This document shows, in pieces, positions 1 through 9,384 of a DNA stretch of 27,489 nt. The first letter of the stretch is position 1; each line of letters starts with the position of its first letter. The translations under genes were made by a program, and so were the position numbers. The DNA is from Symsagittifera roscoffensis. Lineage: Eukaryota; Xenacoelomorpha; Acoela; Convolutidae. The notes under the pieces are model-generated. The model was not told the DNA's origin and searched no databases. It worked only from the letters and a program-made list of their open reading frames with translations. The DNA is taken from NCBI RefSeq assembly GCF_963678635.1, contig NW_026971292.1, forward strand, positions 1-27,489. Reading direction: 5' to 3'.

Positions 1-1064
1 AATGCTGAAAAAACTTTTCAAAAATTGAATTTTAAAGGTGGGAGAAACTGGAAAAGAGCCAATTTTGCTCCCTGTATCAAATAAGTTATGGCAAATAAGA
101 TTCTTTCAACCAAACTGGAATGACTTCTAAGACGGATTAAATATCCGCTTACGCGTTAATAGCGCGAAATATATTGCGCTTTAATTGTCCCAAATTGGCC
201 AAAATGGCAATCTTTAAACCCCCATAACTTTACGAAAAATGATCACAGGTAAATATTTTTTTCAATTTTAATCTCAAGACAACCATGTTTTTTGAAAAAA
301 AATAAAAAAAATTTGTCAAAAAATGGCTAGTTTTTGTCTGAAGAAAAAAAACCCACCCCGGAGCGCAAATATTCCGTTACTCTCGTATCGAAAGTGGGAA
401 CAAAAAATGAAATTGGAACATTGTCATTTATAATGGATTATCTTGGGTTTTACTTTTGAAAAACGTAAATTAACGATTTCAGTGCGAAAAATAAAATTTA
501 TAATCGATTATAATGGTTCATAATGGAGTTTTTGGTATGGTGTTGAAAGTGTGCTGGTTATACCTTTGCACAAATTAGGTAGATGCCAGTTCAGGTTCAA
601 AAATCCAGTAAACTGTAAAAAATTTGGAATTATTTTAGACAGATTATAGTCCATTATAATCTCTCATAATGGATTTTAAATTGATTATAATCTATTTAAA
701 ATCTTTGAAAATAATGAAATTGAATAGATCCTAATCAATTGCGAGGTTCCAATGTGTAATTGAAATCAATTTTAATGGCAACAATCTTGACGACAAAAAT
801 CGATTTTATCAGTTACCATCCAAAAAATTACAATGCGAATTTACTTAAAAATGGCTAAAAATGATGATTTTTATCAAAAGTACTCTTTTATTTGATATCA
901 ATGATAGCGGAACTGTACTAAATTCTGGTTACTCATGCATCTCTTCTCAGGAAAAATCAATGCGTGATAATCCGCATGCGTTTGGCCGGTAAAAAATGTT
1001 TCAACCGCTTCATGTCAGGAGGGTGGAAACATCAAATTCGCTACACCACGTCGTGAAGAGAAGG
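1..1064. other. AT-rich flank without a recognised gene
   Basis: I see no convincing coding sequence on either strand. The stretch holds scattered, imperfect relatives of the palindromic decamer GATTATAATC (around 430-450, 495-535 and 640-700), which links it to the dense decamer blocks further right. Homopolymer runs of A are frequent. Nothing else can be assigned. Confidence 0.5.
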
Positions 1065-1761
1065 CCCGGGTTGACCAAAAATGCTTGTCATACAATTCCA
1101 TTCAATTCCATACGAACAGAAAATTGTATGAAATCTCTATAATAAACATTTTCCCATAAATGGAAATTGTATGACTAACATTTTTTCCATGAAAGGAAAT
1201 TGTATGACTAAAAAATTGTCATTTATGAAAAATATATGAAAAACAGTTTTCGGAAGTTTTTTTTCAAATGCGGCACAAGTTGCATAAAAGCCCATCTAAT
1301 TAAATACTCTTTGAAAAAGTCAAAAGTCAAGAACGGTTTTTTTATACAACGTCATTAAGTTTTTCCTTTTTTTTCATATTCAATAGCAGTTTGCTCTCAT
1401 TTGTTGAGAAACTGCTAGCAACTCATTTGAAGTTTCCAGCAACCCGTTTTCAAAAAGTTTCCCAAAAAACTTTTTTTAATGGCAAGAAAGCATGTCATAC
1501 AATTTTCATATATGGAAACTGTATGGTAAGCATGGTTTTCCAAAAAAAAAAAATAAAGTCAGTTTTTTTTCCATCAGCAGTCTATTCAACAGAGTTCAAA
1601 AAGCCGCAAAAATCATTAAAAAATGTTCAATTGTGTTTTGAAAATGTATGAAAAATGTATGATAGTCATTTTCTTCGTAGACATATCGAATTGTTTGATA
1701 AGAATTCTTGTTGTATGGAATTGTATAACAAATTTTTTTGGTGCATGGAGGTCAACCCGGG
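1065..1761. mobile_element. Short terminal-inverted-repeat element (MITE-like), copy 1
   Basis: The segment begins CCCGGGTTGACC and ends GGTCAACCCGGG. The inverted match continues inward: the left arm goes on as aaaaATGCTTGTCATACAATTCC, and the right arm carries its imperfect complement with a small insertion (GTGCATGGAG). The subterminal regions repeat a motif close to GAAATTGTATG(A/G)(C/T)(T/A)A(A/G)CATTTT in both orientations: 1110-1230 on the left, 1490-1535 and 1640-1730 on the right. Such subterminal repeats are typical transposase-binding arrays of DNA transposons (general knowledge). No transposase is encoded; the open frames inside are artefacts of the hairpin repeats. No clear target-site duplication is visible. 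The superfamily is not recognised. Confidence 0.6.
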
Positions 1762-2324
1762 TGAGTACTAAATTAAAGCTAAACATTAATTTCAGCAGCC
1801 ACAGCTTCAACGAGAATTTGCTCATTTACAGGACAAAAATCGAAGAAATTATCTTCCGATTTAGAGCTAGCGTTTGAAGGTATCACTTTTGCTAAGATTA
1901 ATTGATCACAATATATTCGCTTAACGGCAGACCTTACAGCTTCATAGCGAGTATTATGGCGAACATGCTATAAATACGTACAGTTGAGAAGTTACTTTGT
2001 GGCAAAAATAAAAGATAATGAGCATTGACTGAGATAATGAACAAACAAATAATGAACATGTTGAAAAAAAAACAATTTACCGATATTTTTCTGCCAAACG
2101 ATCCGCATTTGCTTTAATTGAGGCCCGTTTGTCTTTCAGGGACTTTCTTTTTAAATTGATTCTATAAGGTGTCGTTGAAATAATAACAGAAATCAGATTT
2201 ACATGCCGTTCAAGAATTAAAGTGATCAGGAATTAATATTGGTTCGTCCATTTAGAGCGTCCGTAGAAACAATCGACATAGGACTAAAGTTTTTATTTTT
2301 TGTCACGTGTAGCAATACAACGAA
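1762..2324. other. Spacer between two inverted-repeat elements
   Basis: No recognised gene. Directly right of element 1 lies GTGAGT (from 1761) and then TTTCAG (ending 1795), followed by an open plus frame of about 36 codons to a TGA at about 1906. The 35-base gap is too short for a normal intron, so I do not call an exon. The rest is AT-rich and featureless to me. Confidence 0.4.
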
Positions 2325-2759
2325 CCCGGGTTGACCAAAAATGCTTATCTTACAATTCTCATAATGGGAAATTTCTTGTCAATTCCATACAATTCCATAC
2401 GTACAGAAAACTGTATGAAAACTCTATAATAAACATTTTCCCATGAATGGAAATTGTATGGCTAACATTTTTGCCATAAACAGAAATTGTATGACAAAAA
2501 GTTTTCGGAAATTTTTTTTTCATATGCGGGACAAATTACATTAAAGCCCATCTAATAAGCCGTGCAATCTCTGAACAGAGAAGAAAAAAGTGTTTTTTTT
2601 CAAAAAGTTGCAACCTCAGTTTCCTATTTTTCTGCAGAAAATCTTCTCAACTCTTTAGATAGCAGCAGGGTTCTAATCTGATCCTAAGGGGGCAATACTG
2701 GAGAGGTAGTTACCCGCATCAAGGTTTAGGCGTAAGTAATCGATTATAACGGATTATTT

Positions 2760-2950
2760 TGATGAATTTTTGACAATTTTAATTGATTACAATTACCAAA
2801 ATTAGGTGTTTAAAGGATTTATAAGTGATTTTAATCGTGATATTTTCCAAGAGATTATAATCTCTTAAAATCGATTATAATTGATTATAGTTCTTGCAAA
2901 AACCCTTATAATCAATTATAATCGATTATAGTCGATTATAATCTCTTATG
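2760..2950. repeat. Palindromic decamer array, unit 1 left part
   Basis: Many copies of GATTATAATC and one-base variants such as AATTATAATC, several of them directly abutting with a 10-base period (best at 2905-2947). The decamer is its own reverse complement, so the array reads the same on both strands. Between units lie CTTGCAAAAA-type spacers. No coding potential. Confidence 0.8.
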
Positions 2951-3019
2951 TTGCCGAAATTTTGTCAACTCAAAATATATTCGAAATATATCTTATGAAT
3001 TATTATTTTTGTGTCAATA

Positions 3020-3367
3020 AGCAAGCCTCTAAAAGAGAGATCTTTTGAAAACTTTGGTTCATCTGAACAAAAAGTTTTACCACGAAACAAAAGTTTCATA
3101 GAGATCCTTTCATGGAAAGGTTCCCGCGGTAGATGAAAAATAAATCTTCCCAATCAATTTGCTGATGTTTTGGTGTTTAAAACAGCTTAAAATACGCATC
3201 ACAAAACAATTCTAATGGGGAAGAAATAAAAAAAAGCTTATTAAATTGAATTAATTGGAAAACTTTAAAACTATTTTTCTCATTTTTCATAGGAACCAAC
3301 GTCTACAAAAAGCGTAAAATATAAGCAATCTAGATGCAACTTCGAAGTCAAAATGGACAAACAAAAG
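3020..3367. repeat. Spacer between decamer arrays, with hairpins, unit 1
   Basis: Non-coding block repeated at about 9400-9770, 9895-10270 and 19978-20290. It contains the inverted repeat GGTTCATCTGAAC near 3055, which is a better hairpin in unit 2 (TTGTGTTC ATCT GAACACAA). It also contains a short TCTC-at-GAGA palindrome and the constant word GGTTCCCGCGGTAGATGAA. The open frames across it are not conserved between copies. Confidence 0.6.
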
Positions 3368-3565
3368 GGATTATAATTAATTATAATTGATTAAAATACA
3401 TTTTCTTGCAAAACTAATGAACTAAAAATTTGAATTAAAATAATGGATTATAATCAATTATAATCGATTATAATTGTATTAAAATTTAGATGAATGCATA
3501 ATCAATTCCAATCGATTAAAATGGATTATAGTTAATTGTACTTTAAAAAGAGATTATAATCTATT
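3368..3565. repeat. Palindromic decamer array, unit 1 right part
   Basis: GATTATAATC variants cluster at 3369-3400, 3441-3473 and 3498-3560. At 3441-3473 they lie head to tail with a 10-base period. The flanks are conserved with 9770-9870 and 10270-10490 in unit 2. Confidence 0.8.
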
Positions 3566-3728
3566 ATTAATTGGATAAAAAAAAATGGTTCTCAATTTTA
3601 GTAAGACTGCTACTAATATTGTAATATAATCATTTATTAACGCTTGAAACTGGATGCGGGTACCTCAAAAAAAATATTGAAAAAATTTTTATTTGCAAAA
3701 GACTTCGATAAAATCATCCCATATGACG

Positions 3729-3780
3729 AAAATGCTTGTCATACAATTTTCATATATGGAAATTGTATGGTAAGCATTTT
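3729..3780. repeat. Long hairpin in the right end of the CCCGGG element, unit 1
   Basis: The left arm at 3731-3749 pairs with the right arm at 3760-3778 (19 bp with two mismatches), around a 10-base loop TCATATATGG. The arm sequence is the subterminal motif of the element (AATGCTTGTCATACAATTT). Equivalent hairpins lie at 1487-1533 and 10639-10688. Short open reading frames overlap the hairpin in all copies, which explains the recurrent HTIFIYGNCMVS-like shadow peptide. Confidence 0.7.
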
Positions 3781-4009
3781 TTTTTCAAAAAAATTTAGTC
3801 AGTTTTTTTTTTCGTTACCAGCCTGTTCAACTGTTCTCAAAAAGCCGCAGAAAATAATTAGTTTTTACTTTCTATTGTTTTTCGAAAACGTATGAAGATT
3901 GTATGACAGCATTTTCTCCATACACTTGATGTATGGAATTGTATGATAATGATTTTTGTTGCATGGAATTGTATGATAAGCATTTTCGGTGTATGGAGGT
4001 CACCCCGGG

Positions 4010-6118
4010 AATGTTACATCAAGTTTCGTTCACGAAAATCGTGTTATAGCTATAATAAAAATTTAATAAGAGACTACCTAAACCTCGATTTTTAAGAAAA
4101 AATTCCATGTCCGATGTACGTTCAAGAAAAAATCCCATGTTGTAAAGTGATGCATTCCAGGTATGCTAGCGAGTTAATTCATTTGATCGTTTAAACAGAT
4201 TCCTCGCGCTTCGATGTTTTTCAGCTATCAAGACCATAACATAAAAAGTTGGAAGGACAGTTTGTTGTTCGAACTCCCAGAAAAGTAAATATTGTGGCAT
4301 TTCATTTATGGTACATAAGACTGAATACAATGACATTGCGTGTATTTTGAAGAAAACTTTAGTGTTATGAGGAAACGAATAATGTACGAGGAGATATGGT
4401 TGTGAATGCTTCACGAATACCCGCAGAAAAACGACAAAGGCATAGAAGCCGAAAACTGAATTGAATGAAAGCCTTTATATGCACAAACTTACCGTTACAT
4501 AAACCGATTTGAACAAACAATTAGAAACGTAAAATGATAGCTTGCAATCGGTTCAAAATATAATATATACTGGAACGAAACTGAACAATAGCAGTTGCGC
4601 CCCGGCTCAGTAAAAGCCAAGTGTTACCCAAGGTTCTGTAGATAGAATCTGTAAAAGTATATTTAGTTGGTAACAGTTTAATGAAACTATGGAAACCAGA
4701 AGGACCTAATGATTGAAATTTTAGTACTTTAAAATTTGTATACACACTCAGCTACATCCCAAAAATTTGAGAAGACCGCAAGGCTGATGGATCAATATTG
4801 AAGTTGCAATAATCAATTTTTCGCAAACAGACCCAATTTGAAAGGGGATCAAAAACTGTCAAGCAGTGTCTATGACTCAATTTATGTCTGACGTCTAGTT
4901 CAAACTAATCTTGACTCAACGTCTGCTCTCCATTTTCAGCAATGAATAGTTGAGTGAGAGAGCTGAATTTTTTGTAAGGAAATTGTAGATAGGCCGGACG
5001 ACCAGACAAATGTGGACAAGGGAAGCAACAAAGAAACGAAAGCAGAAGCTGGGTATGAACAAGCTTGACTAGCTTTTAAGAGAATGTAGTTCGAAAAAAG
5101 TTCGCCCCAAAACACTTCTCGGATTTCGTTCATAAAATTACATTTCTCAATTTAATTTTTGATTCAGAAATTTTCAGACAAATTAATCAATTGTTGATTA
5201 AATTCAGCGGTTAAGTTTACTTGTACTAATTGAATTTAGAAGTAAGATTATTCGTATGATTTTGATAAGTAGGTTCTTTTTAATGATGGTTTAATACCTG
5301 TTTTTATGTAAAATTATGTGAATCATGAAGGTTAAATTGATTAGTTGTCGTCAATTAATCATGTGTCAACGTCATGTTTCAACTCTTTGTTTTATCGTAA
5401 TGCATTGTTAGATTTACCTTAGAGGCAAAACAAATTCGAGAGCGAAATTGCTGGATTAGAACCAAGTCTTTTTTAAATCATCGTAAATCAAATTTTTATT
5501 ATTGAGTACTTGCCGTCATTTAATTTAGTTCAGTGTAAAAATTCTGATGATACACGCTGTTGTTAAAACTTTGGAAGAAAGATAATTATCACAAAAAAAC
5601 AACAAAAAATATGGAAGTTTATTTTTACTTTGGGCAGATATTAGTAATTCATGTATCTGTCCGTAGATTAAAGAGCTGAGAAATAGTTTTTCAAAAAAAC
5701 TATCTTAGTTTTGACTTTTCAAAGCCTTGTGTGTTCCATAAAAAGGTTTTTTGGACCAACCTTACATAAATTTCAGCTGAAACTGCTTAGAATTGAGATT
5801 TTTAGTGCTAAAGACAGGAAAAGGTAAAATATGATAACAGCATTTGTATTTATATCACCAGTTCATTCTATCAAATTTTTAAAAATTGAATTGATTTTTA
5901 TTGTTGTACATTTCTATTTTATTAATGTTGTTAAGTCTTAATTTGATGTTTTATTCCAGCAGTAATTTCATCGCATTTTAGTTATTTGTATCTTAAATTT
6001 ACTATATATTTTTTAGGAAAGTAATCTGAAATGTTGAATAAATCTCTTTAACACTTTACTGTATTGATGCTCAGACTTTTATACAGTAATTGAAGGGTTT
6101 TTTTTTCTTCTTCACTAG
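4010..6118. other. Conserved non-coding spacer, unit 1
   Basis: No coding sequence is supported; the open frames here are short and are not preserved in units 2 and 3. The block matches 10923-12676 and 20598-21782. About 4490-4910 is present only here. A recurrent TCTCCATTTTCAG followed by CAATGAATAG (about 4930) looks like a splice acceptor, and a polypyrimidine-rich stretch lies immediately before the ORF at 6119. Otherwise I see nothing to name. Confidence 0.5.
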
Positions 6119-6358
6119 ATGTTTCGGACCTCGAGACACATTTTCATGTACCCATCCCGTCACATCAATGTAATCAAGAAATTTAACCGTTCTATCGTTT
6201 TCGCTCCAAAGTTTCAGTCAACTTTAATTAACTCTACTGCTTTTCACAACTTCGCGCGTTTTGAAAAACTAGTGCGAATGGTGAAAACTGGGAATTTCGG
6301 ATCCAAAAAGAACTGCTACGAGCTTCGAATAAAAGTTTTAGTTTTTCAGATAGAGTAG
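6119..6358 (+). CDS. Short basic ORF with presequence-like N terminus, unit 1 (unrecognised)
   Basis: An open frame of 79 codons. The first 60 residues are rich in Arg, Lys, Ser, Phe and Ile and nearly lack acidic residues (starts MFRTSRHIFMYPSRHINV), which resembles a mitochondrial targeting peptide in composition. The ATG follows TTTTTTTTTCTTCTTCACTAG directly, a good 3' splice-acceptor context, so it could be the start of an internal exon. The frame persists in unit 3 (66 codons) but is broken in unit 2. The unit 1 and unit 3 copies differ mostly by amino-acid-changing substitutions, which argues against strong selection. It lies upstream of the plus-strand RT and might be a leader or first ORF of that element; this is inference. 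No family recognised. Confidence 0.3.
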   Translation: MFRTSRHIFMYPSRHINVIKKFNRSIVFAPKFQSTLINSTAFHNFARFEKLVRMVKTGNFGSKKNCYELRIKVLVFQIE

Positions 6359-6479
6359 ATTAGATCACTTGATGTCGGTTAAAATAAACCTCTGGTTAAA
6401 ATTCTTAAAAAGTTTTGCCAAAAGGGTCCGTAAACTTAGAGTATAAAAACTTGAGTTTGCGTTAAATTCTTCAGCCAGT
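6359..6479. other. Junction: short ORF joined to RT remnant by a deletion, unit 1
   Basis: Up to the sequence AGTGCAGAAAACAAAA this matches 12850-13017 in unit 2. Unit 1 then jumps directly to sequence that in unit 2 lies beyond 14385. The RT palm core and its upstream region, about 1.36 kb, are missing here. Confidence 0.7.
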
Positions 6480-6489
6480 GCAGAAAACA

Positions 6490-7884
6490 AAATACAAAAG
6501 CATGAATCTAAAATAAACGTTTGTATTCAGATGATGGAAACCTAGCCGACGACTACCAGTAAATCTCCGAGACCTCAACAAAATAGTGAAATCAAGACTA
6601 TGGGTTAAGCCTAAACAAAACAAAATGTGAGCTCTGTTTTCTAGGACAGACCACAAGTACGCAGTACAATACAATTATAGGCCAATTTCAAAAGTTTTGT
6701 CCTAATATAAAAATCAAACCCAAGTATGAACTTGTAATTTTGGGATCTCCTACAGGCGAATCTTGTCGAAAAGAACTGCTAAATGAAAAAATAGCTGAGC
6801 TGGAAAAGATTTCGGAGGTTATTGATAAGCTGGATGCGCCATATTGTTTTTATCTCCTAAAAATTGCTTTAGCATGCCAAAACACCTATTTTTTTAGAAC
6901 AGGTCCTTGTTTTTTGCAAAGTGATTTTTTGCAAAGTTACGATCGAATTTTAGAAAACTCTCCATGCAAGTTGACAAACGTAATATTGAGCGATAGCAGC
7001 CAGTTTCCTTAAGTGAGATTTTTGGGTTGGAGCACGAGGATGGATCATAAAATGATGCATTAAAACTTTGGTATGATTCAGGAAAATGTGAAGTAGCTCC
7101 GAAAAACGAACTCCAGAAAAATTGGACGGAGCGAAAATTTGATAAAGGAATTTCTCAAATGATTTTGAAAATACAAACCTACTGAAGTAAAAAAAATGTT
7201 CATTATTTAGCAGGCTAAGCTTGGATCACAATGGTTGGATTTCATACCGTGTTAAAATCTCAGGAGCAGTAGAAATTATCGAAACAGAAGCTGATAATTG
7301 AAGATGGATGGCATGGCCTATCTTGTCTCAAAAGGGCAGGAAGATTCTCTAGGCATTCAAATTTGCATGCCCTTACAAAGCAAAGTCTCGCTTCCACCCA
7401 CATTCTTTCATTTTAGAGCCACTACACCTCCACAAGACATATCAAAAGCGACCAGGCGGTTTGACGCTCCTCCTTTGGGCTGTTGGTAGGGAGTTCCTGA
7501 GGCATGTAACTGTAGTTGACTCCATAGCCCCTAGCACAAATCAGCCCAGGCTCGGTTTACAACCCTGGAACGGCATTGACCGAGGCGGAAGTTCAAAAAA
7601 TTGACAAACATAGAGATTTAATTAATGATGGATGAATGTTCAGGGTGCCGCCAGCCCTAGCACTGAGATTTTGAGGTTTTTCTAAATTACACTGTAAGAA
7701 CTTGTGCAGGTTTACCGAGGAAACAAGGGCAGATAGTTTTATTAAGCAGAGTTTTTCCCTCGCAATACAGCTTGCGAACGATTCCTGTGTACTCGGCACT
7801 ATTAGGAAAGCTCAAACCGAACTGAGAAAATTAAAAATAGCAGTCAAACAGTCAGTGTTTTTTTTTAAAAAAATTAACGTTTGA
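6490..7884 (+). pseudogene. R2-like non-LTR retrotransposon RT, C-terminal half, unit 1 (plus strand)
   Basis: A decayed reverse-transcriptase protein. The catalytic motif YSDDGNLADDY is at 6524-6556. A frame shift precedes it, and further shifts follow at about 6557 and 6600. The longest clean stretch, 6665-7012, holds the thumb/connection part (KYELVILGSPTGES, IDKLDAPYCFYLLK). Later pieces in scattered frames give GWHGLSCLKRAGRFSRHSNL (about 7310-7370), KRPGGLT (about 7450), VTVVDSIAPS (about 7510), NPGTALTEAEVQKIDKHRD (about 7560-7620) and DSFIKQSFSLAIQLANDSCV (about 7735-7790), the usual order in this family. The expected PD of the endonuclease is PG here, and the CxCG half of the zinc knuckle is deleted. 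The product would have copied element RNA into DNA at a nicked target. It ends beside the opposing RT remnant. Confidence 0.85.
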
Positions 7885-7885
7885 G

Positions 7886-8835
7886 TTAGTTTATCCCCAT
7901 GTGTTGCCTCTGCCAGACATGTCGCATTTCCTTTTTTGAACTTGAAGGCTCAACCGTTGTCCGGTAAAAGTAAAATACCGCATCTCGTTGGTGCTATCTC
8001 CAATTTGTCATGATCTTTCTTCAATGAACTTCAGACTGGCTTCTCCCACGCCACCAAAACACTCCTCAGAAGATAATATGGTCGTATAGGGCTGAATAAT
8101 GAGATCGCTTCCTGGCTTCTGCATCAATGGCTACTGTAGGGCCCTCAACAACTGCAAGTCTCTGATGGGACTTCGACAACCGATTGACGCAGGTGAAGTC
8201 CTATGCAACTAGCTCTCTCGTTGCCACGATGACAAAGTGACAACGTCGACTCGACTTCCATCTCTTTGAAGTAGTAGAAACGGTTCGAGGGTTGATGGCA
8301 AGCAAGCTGTCAAAAGCAACTTTTTTATAAGAATGCTGCAGTTGTTATGTCGCTGAAAACGGATTTTGGTTTTAGGGCAGATGAAAGCGTGCGCGCCGTC
8401 AGTGTCTCAGAAAGTGCCGCAAACACACTTGAATGTGTTCGCCATTGGGGCAACAAGTCTGTATTCACAAGCCACGCGGAAATTGTCGTCAGTTAAGCCT
8501 AACTGTTAAGTCGATGACGGTAGTACTTTTATCCAATCGCCCGATCCTGGGCAGGCGCAACCCAGCAGGCGACTAGTATCTGAACCAACACTCGGGGCAA
8601 TTTAAGACGAAAATTTCTTCTTGTAGATAGGCAGAGTCTAGTTGCTTTGCTTGTCGCAGTTGCTAGTGGGAACTGGCACGGCGTCTTTTTTGTTCAACCA
8701 AATGTCAACTGCTACCGTGGGGAGCGTCAATTGCAACCATTCTTTAGTTTTGTGCCATTCCCCCGGACTGGCACAGCCGAACCCGCCGATGCACGTGAAA
8801 CGGAAGGTTAAAGGTGTTAACACTGGAATTTTATT
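7886..8835 (-). pseudogene. Second R2-like RT, C-terminal half, unit 1 (minus strand, convergent)
   Basis: Read on the minus strand from about 8830 down, this gives the C-terminal part of an RT of the same broad family but another lineage: EWHKTKEWLQLTLP, AVDIWLNKKDAVPVPTSNCD (8730-8645), SDTSRLLGCACPGSGDWIK (about 8585-8525), LTDDNFRVACEYRL (about 8500-8460), CVCG, then DTDGAHAFIC (the CCHC knuckle, about 8430-8385), LPSTLEPFLLLQRDGSRVD (about 8310-8250), GPTVAIDAEARKRSHYSALYDH, and finally KGNATCLAEATHG at about 7935-7897. In-frame stops and shifts are frequent, so it is dead. The N-terminal RT core is absent. Its end abuts the end of the plus-strand RT remnant. A segment present in units 2 and 3 (17385-17500, with LGGFGIQ) is deleted here. 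Confidence 0.8.
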
Positions 8836-9143
8836 GAAAAAGAGGCAAAAAATGATCTAGAATTCAGAATTTTCAAAATTTCGGTTTGAGCTAGAACATT
8901 TGTGAGAAATTCAAGAAAACAGCCATTTTGACCAAAAAATAGAGAAAACGCAACCAGACACACAACCGGATTTATGAGACGGAAATCAATTGGAAGTAAT
9001 GAGAGAGAAAAGAAACCTCTTATCGTGACAAATAGACACGATAAGGAGCTTATCTGAAGAAGATTGAACAGAAGAAAGGTCCTGTGGGACATCCGGAACT
9101 GATCCGAACCCTCCCGTACCAATAAACCTGGGAGATAACGACG
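8836..9143. other. Flank upstream of the minus-strand RT, unit 1 (unrecognised)
   Basis: Conserved with 17545-17830 and 25235-25570. A minus-strand frame of 101 codons (MVREGSDQF...) is open here. It is shorter or shifted in the other copies, and I find no motif in it. A GGTTCGAATCC-like word, similar to a tRNA B box, occurs in the unit 3 copy only in good form; here it reads GGTTCGGATCA. Unit 1 ends at about 9143, where the next decamer block starts. Confidence 0.4.
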
Positions 9144-9149
9144 TGATTT

Positions 9150-9345
9150 TTTTTTACAATTTTAATCGATTAAAATTACCAAAAATAGGTGATTGAAGGA
9201 TTTAAAATTGATTTTAATCGTGATATTATCCAAGAGATTATATTGTCTTATAATCGATTATAATTGATTATAGTTCTTGCAAAAAATCCTTATAATCCAT
9301 TATAATCGATTAAAATCAATTATAATCTTTTATTTTGCCGAAATT
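9150..9345. repeat. Palindromic decamer array, unit 2 left part
   Basis: Counterpart of 2760-2950. It has repeated GATTATAATC and AATTATAATC units, partly in 10-base phase (9245-9270 and 9290-9335), with the same CTTGCAAAAAA interruption. Sequence matches unit 1 at roughly nine bases in ten by eye. Confidence 0.8.
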
Positions 9346-9384
9346 TTGTCAATTCAAGTTTATATTCGAATTATATCGTATGGA

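Larger units (their letters stand above)
2325..4009. mobile_element. CCCGGG inverted-repeat element, copy 2, enlarged by the decamer block
   Basis: The left end at 2325 is CCCGGGTTGACC followed by AAAAATGCTTATC, as in copy 1. The right end at 4004-4009 is GGTCACCCCGGG with one change in the terminal repeat. Subterminal GAAATTGTATG-type repeats are present at 2400-2500 and 3890-3990. At about 1.7 kb it is longer than copy 1 because the middle holds the palindromic decamer block. Only the right half recurs in units 2 and 3, so either the tandem unit begins inside this element or the left end was lost from the other units. No transposase frame is present. Confidence 0.5.
2750..9143. repeat. Large direct-repeat unit 1
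   Basis: First of three same-orientation copies of a multi-kilobase unit. Its left edge matches unit 2 from about 9155 (compare 2771-2840 with 9155-9230). Its right edge, a block ending ATAACGACG at about 9143, runs straight into the start of unit 2, so the arrangement is tandem. Block order is decamers, CCCGGG right end, non-coding spacer, short basic ORF, plus-strand RT remnant, minus-strand RT remnant, flank. Compared with unit 2 it lacks the RT core (unit 2 positions about 13020-14380) and segment X, but has an extra stretch at about 4490-4910. Confidence 0.8.

Noticed and set aside
1761-1906. Mini-intron (GTGAGT...TTTCAG) followed by a 36-codon exon
   Set aside because: The interval is only 35 bases, below any usual intron length, and the GTGAGT overlaps the transposon end.
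2760-3560. CRISPR-like array
   Set aside because: The repeat is a 10-base palindrome with no unique spacers of constant length, and the setting is eukaryotic.
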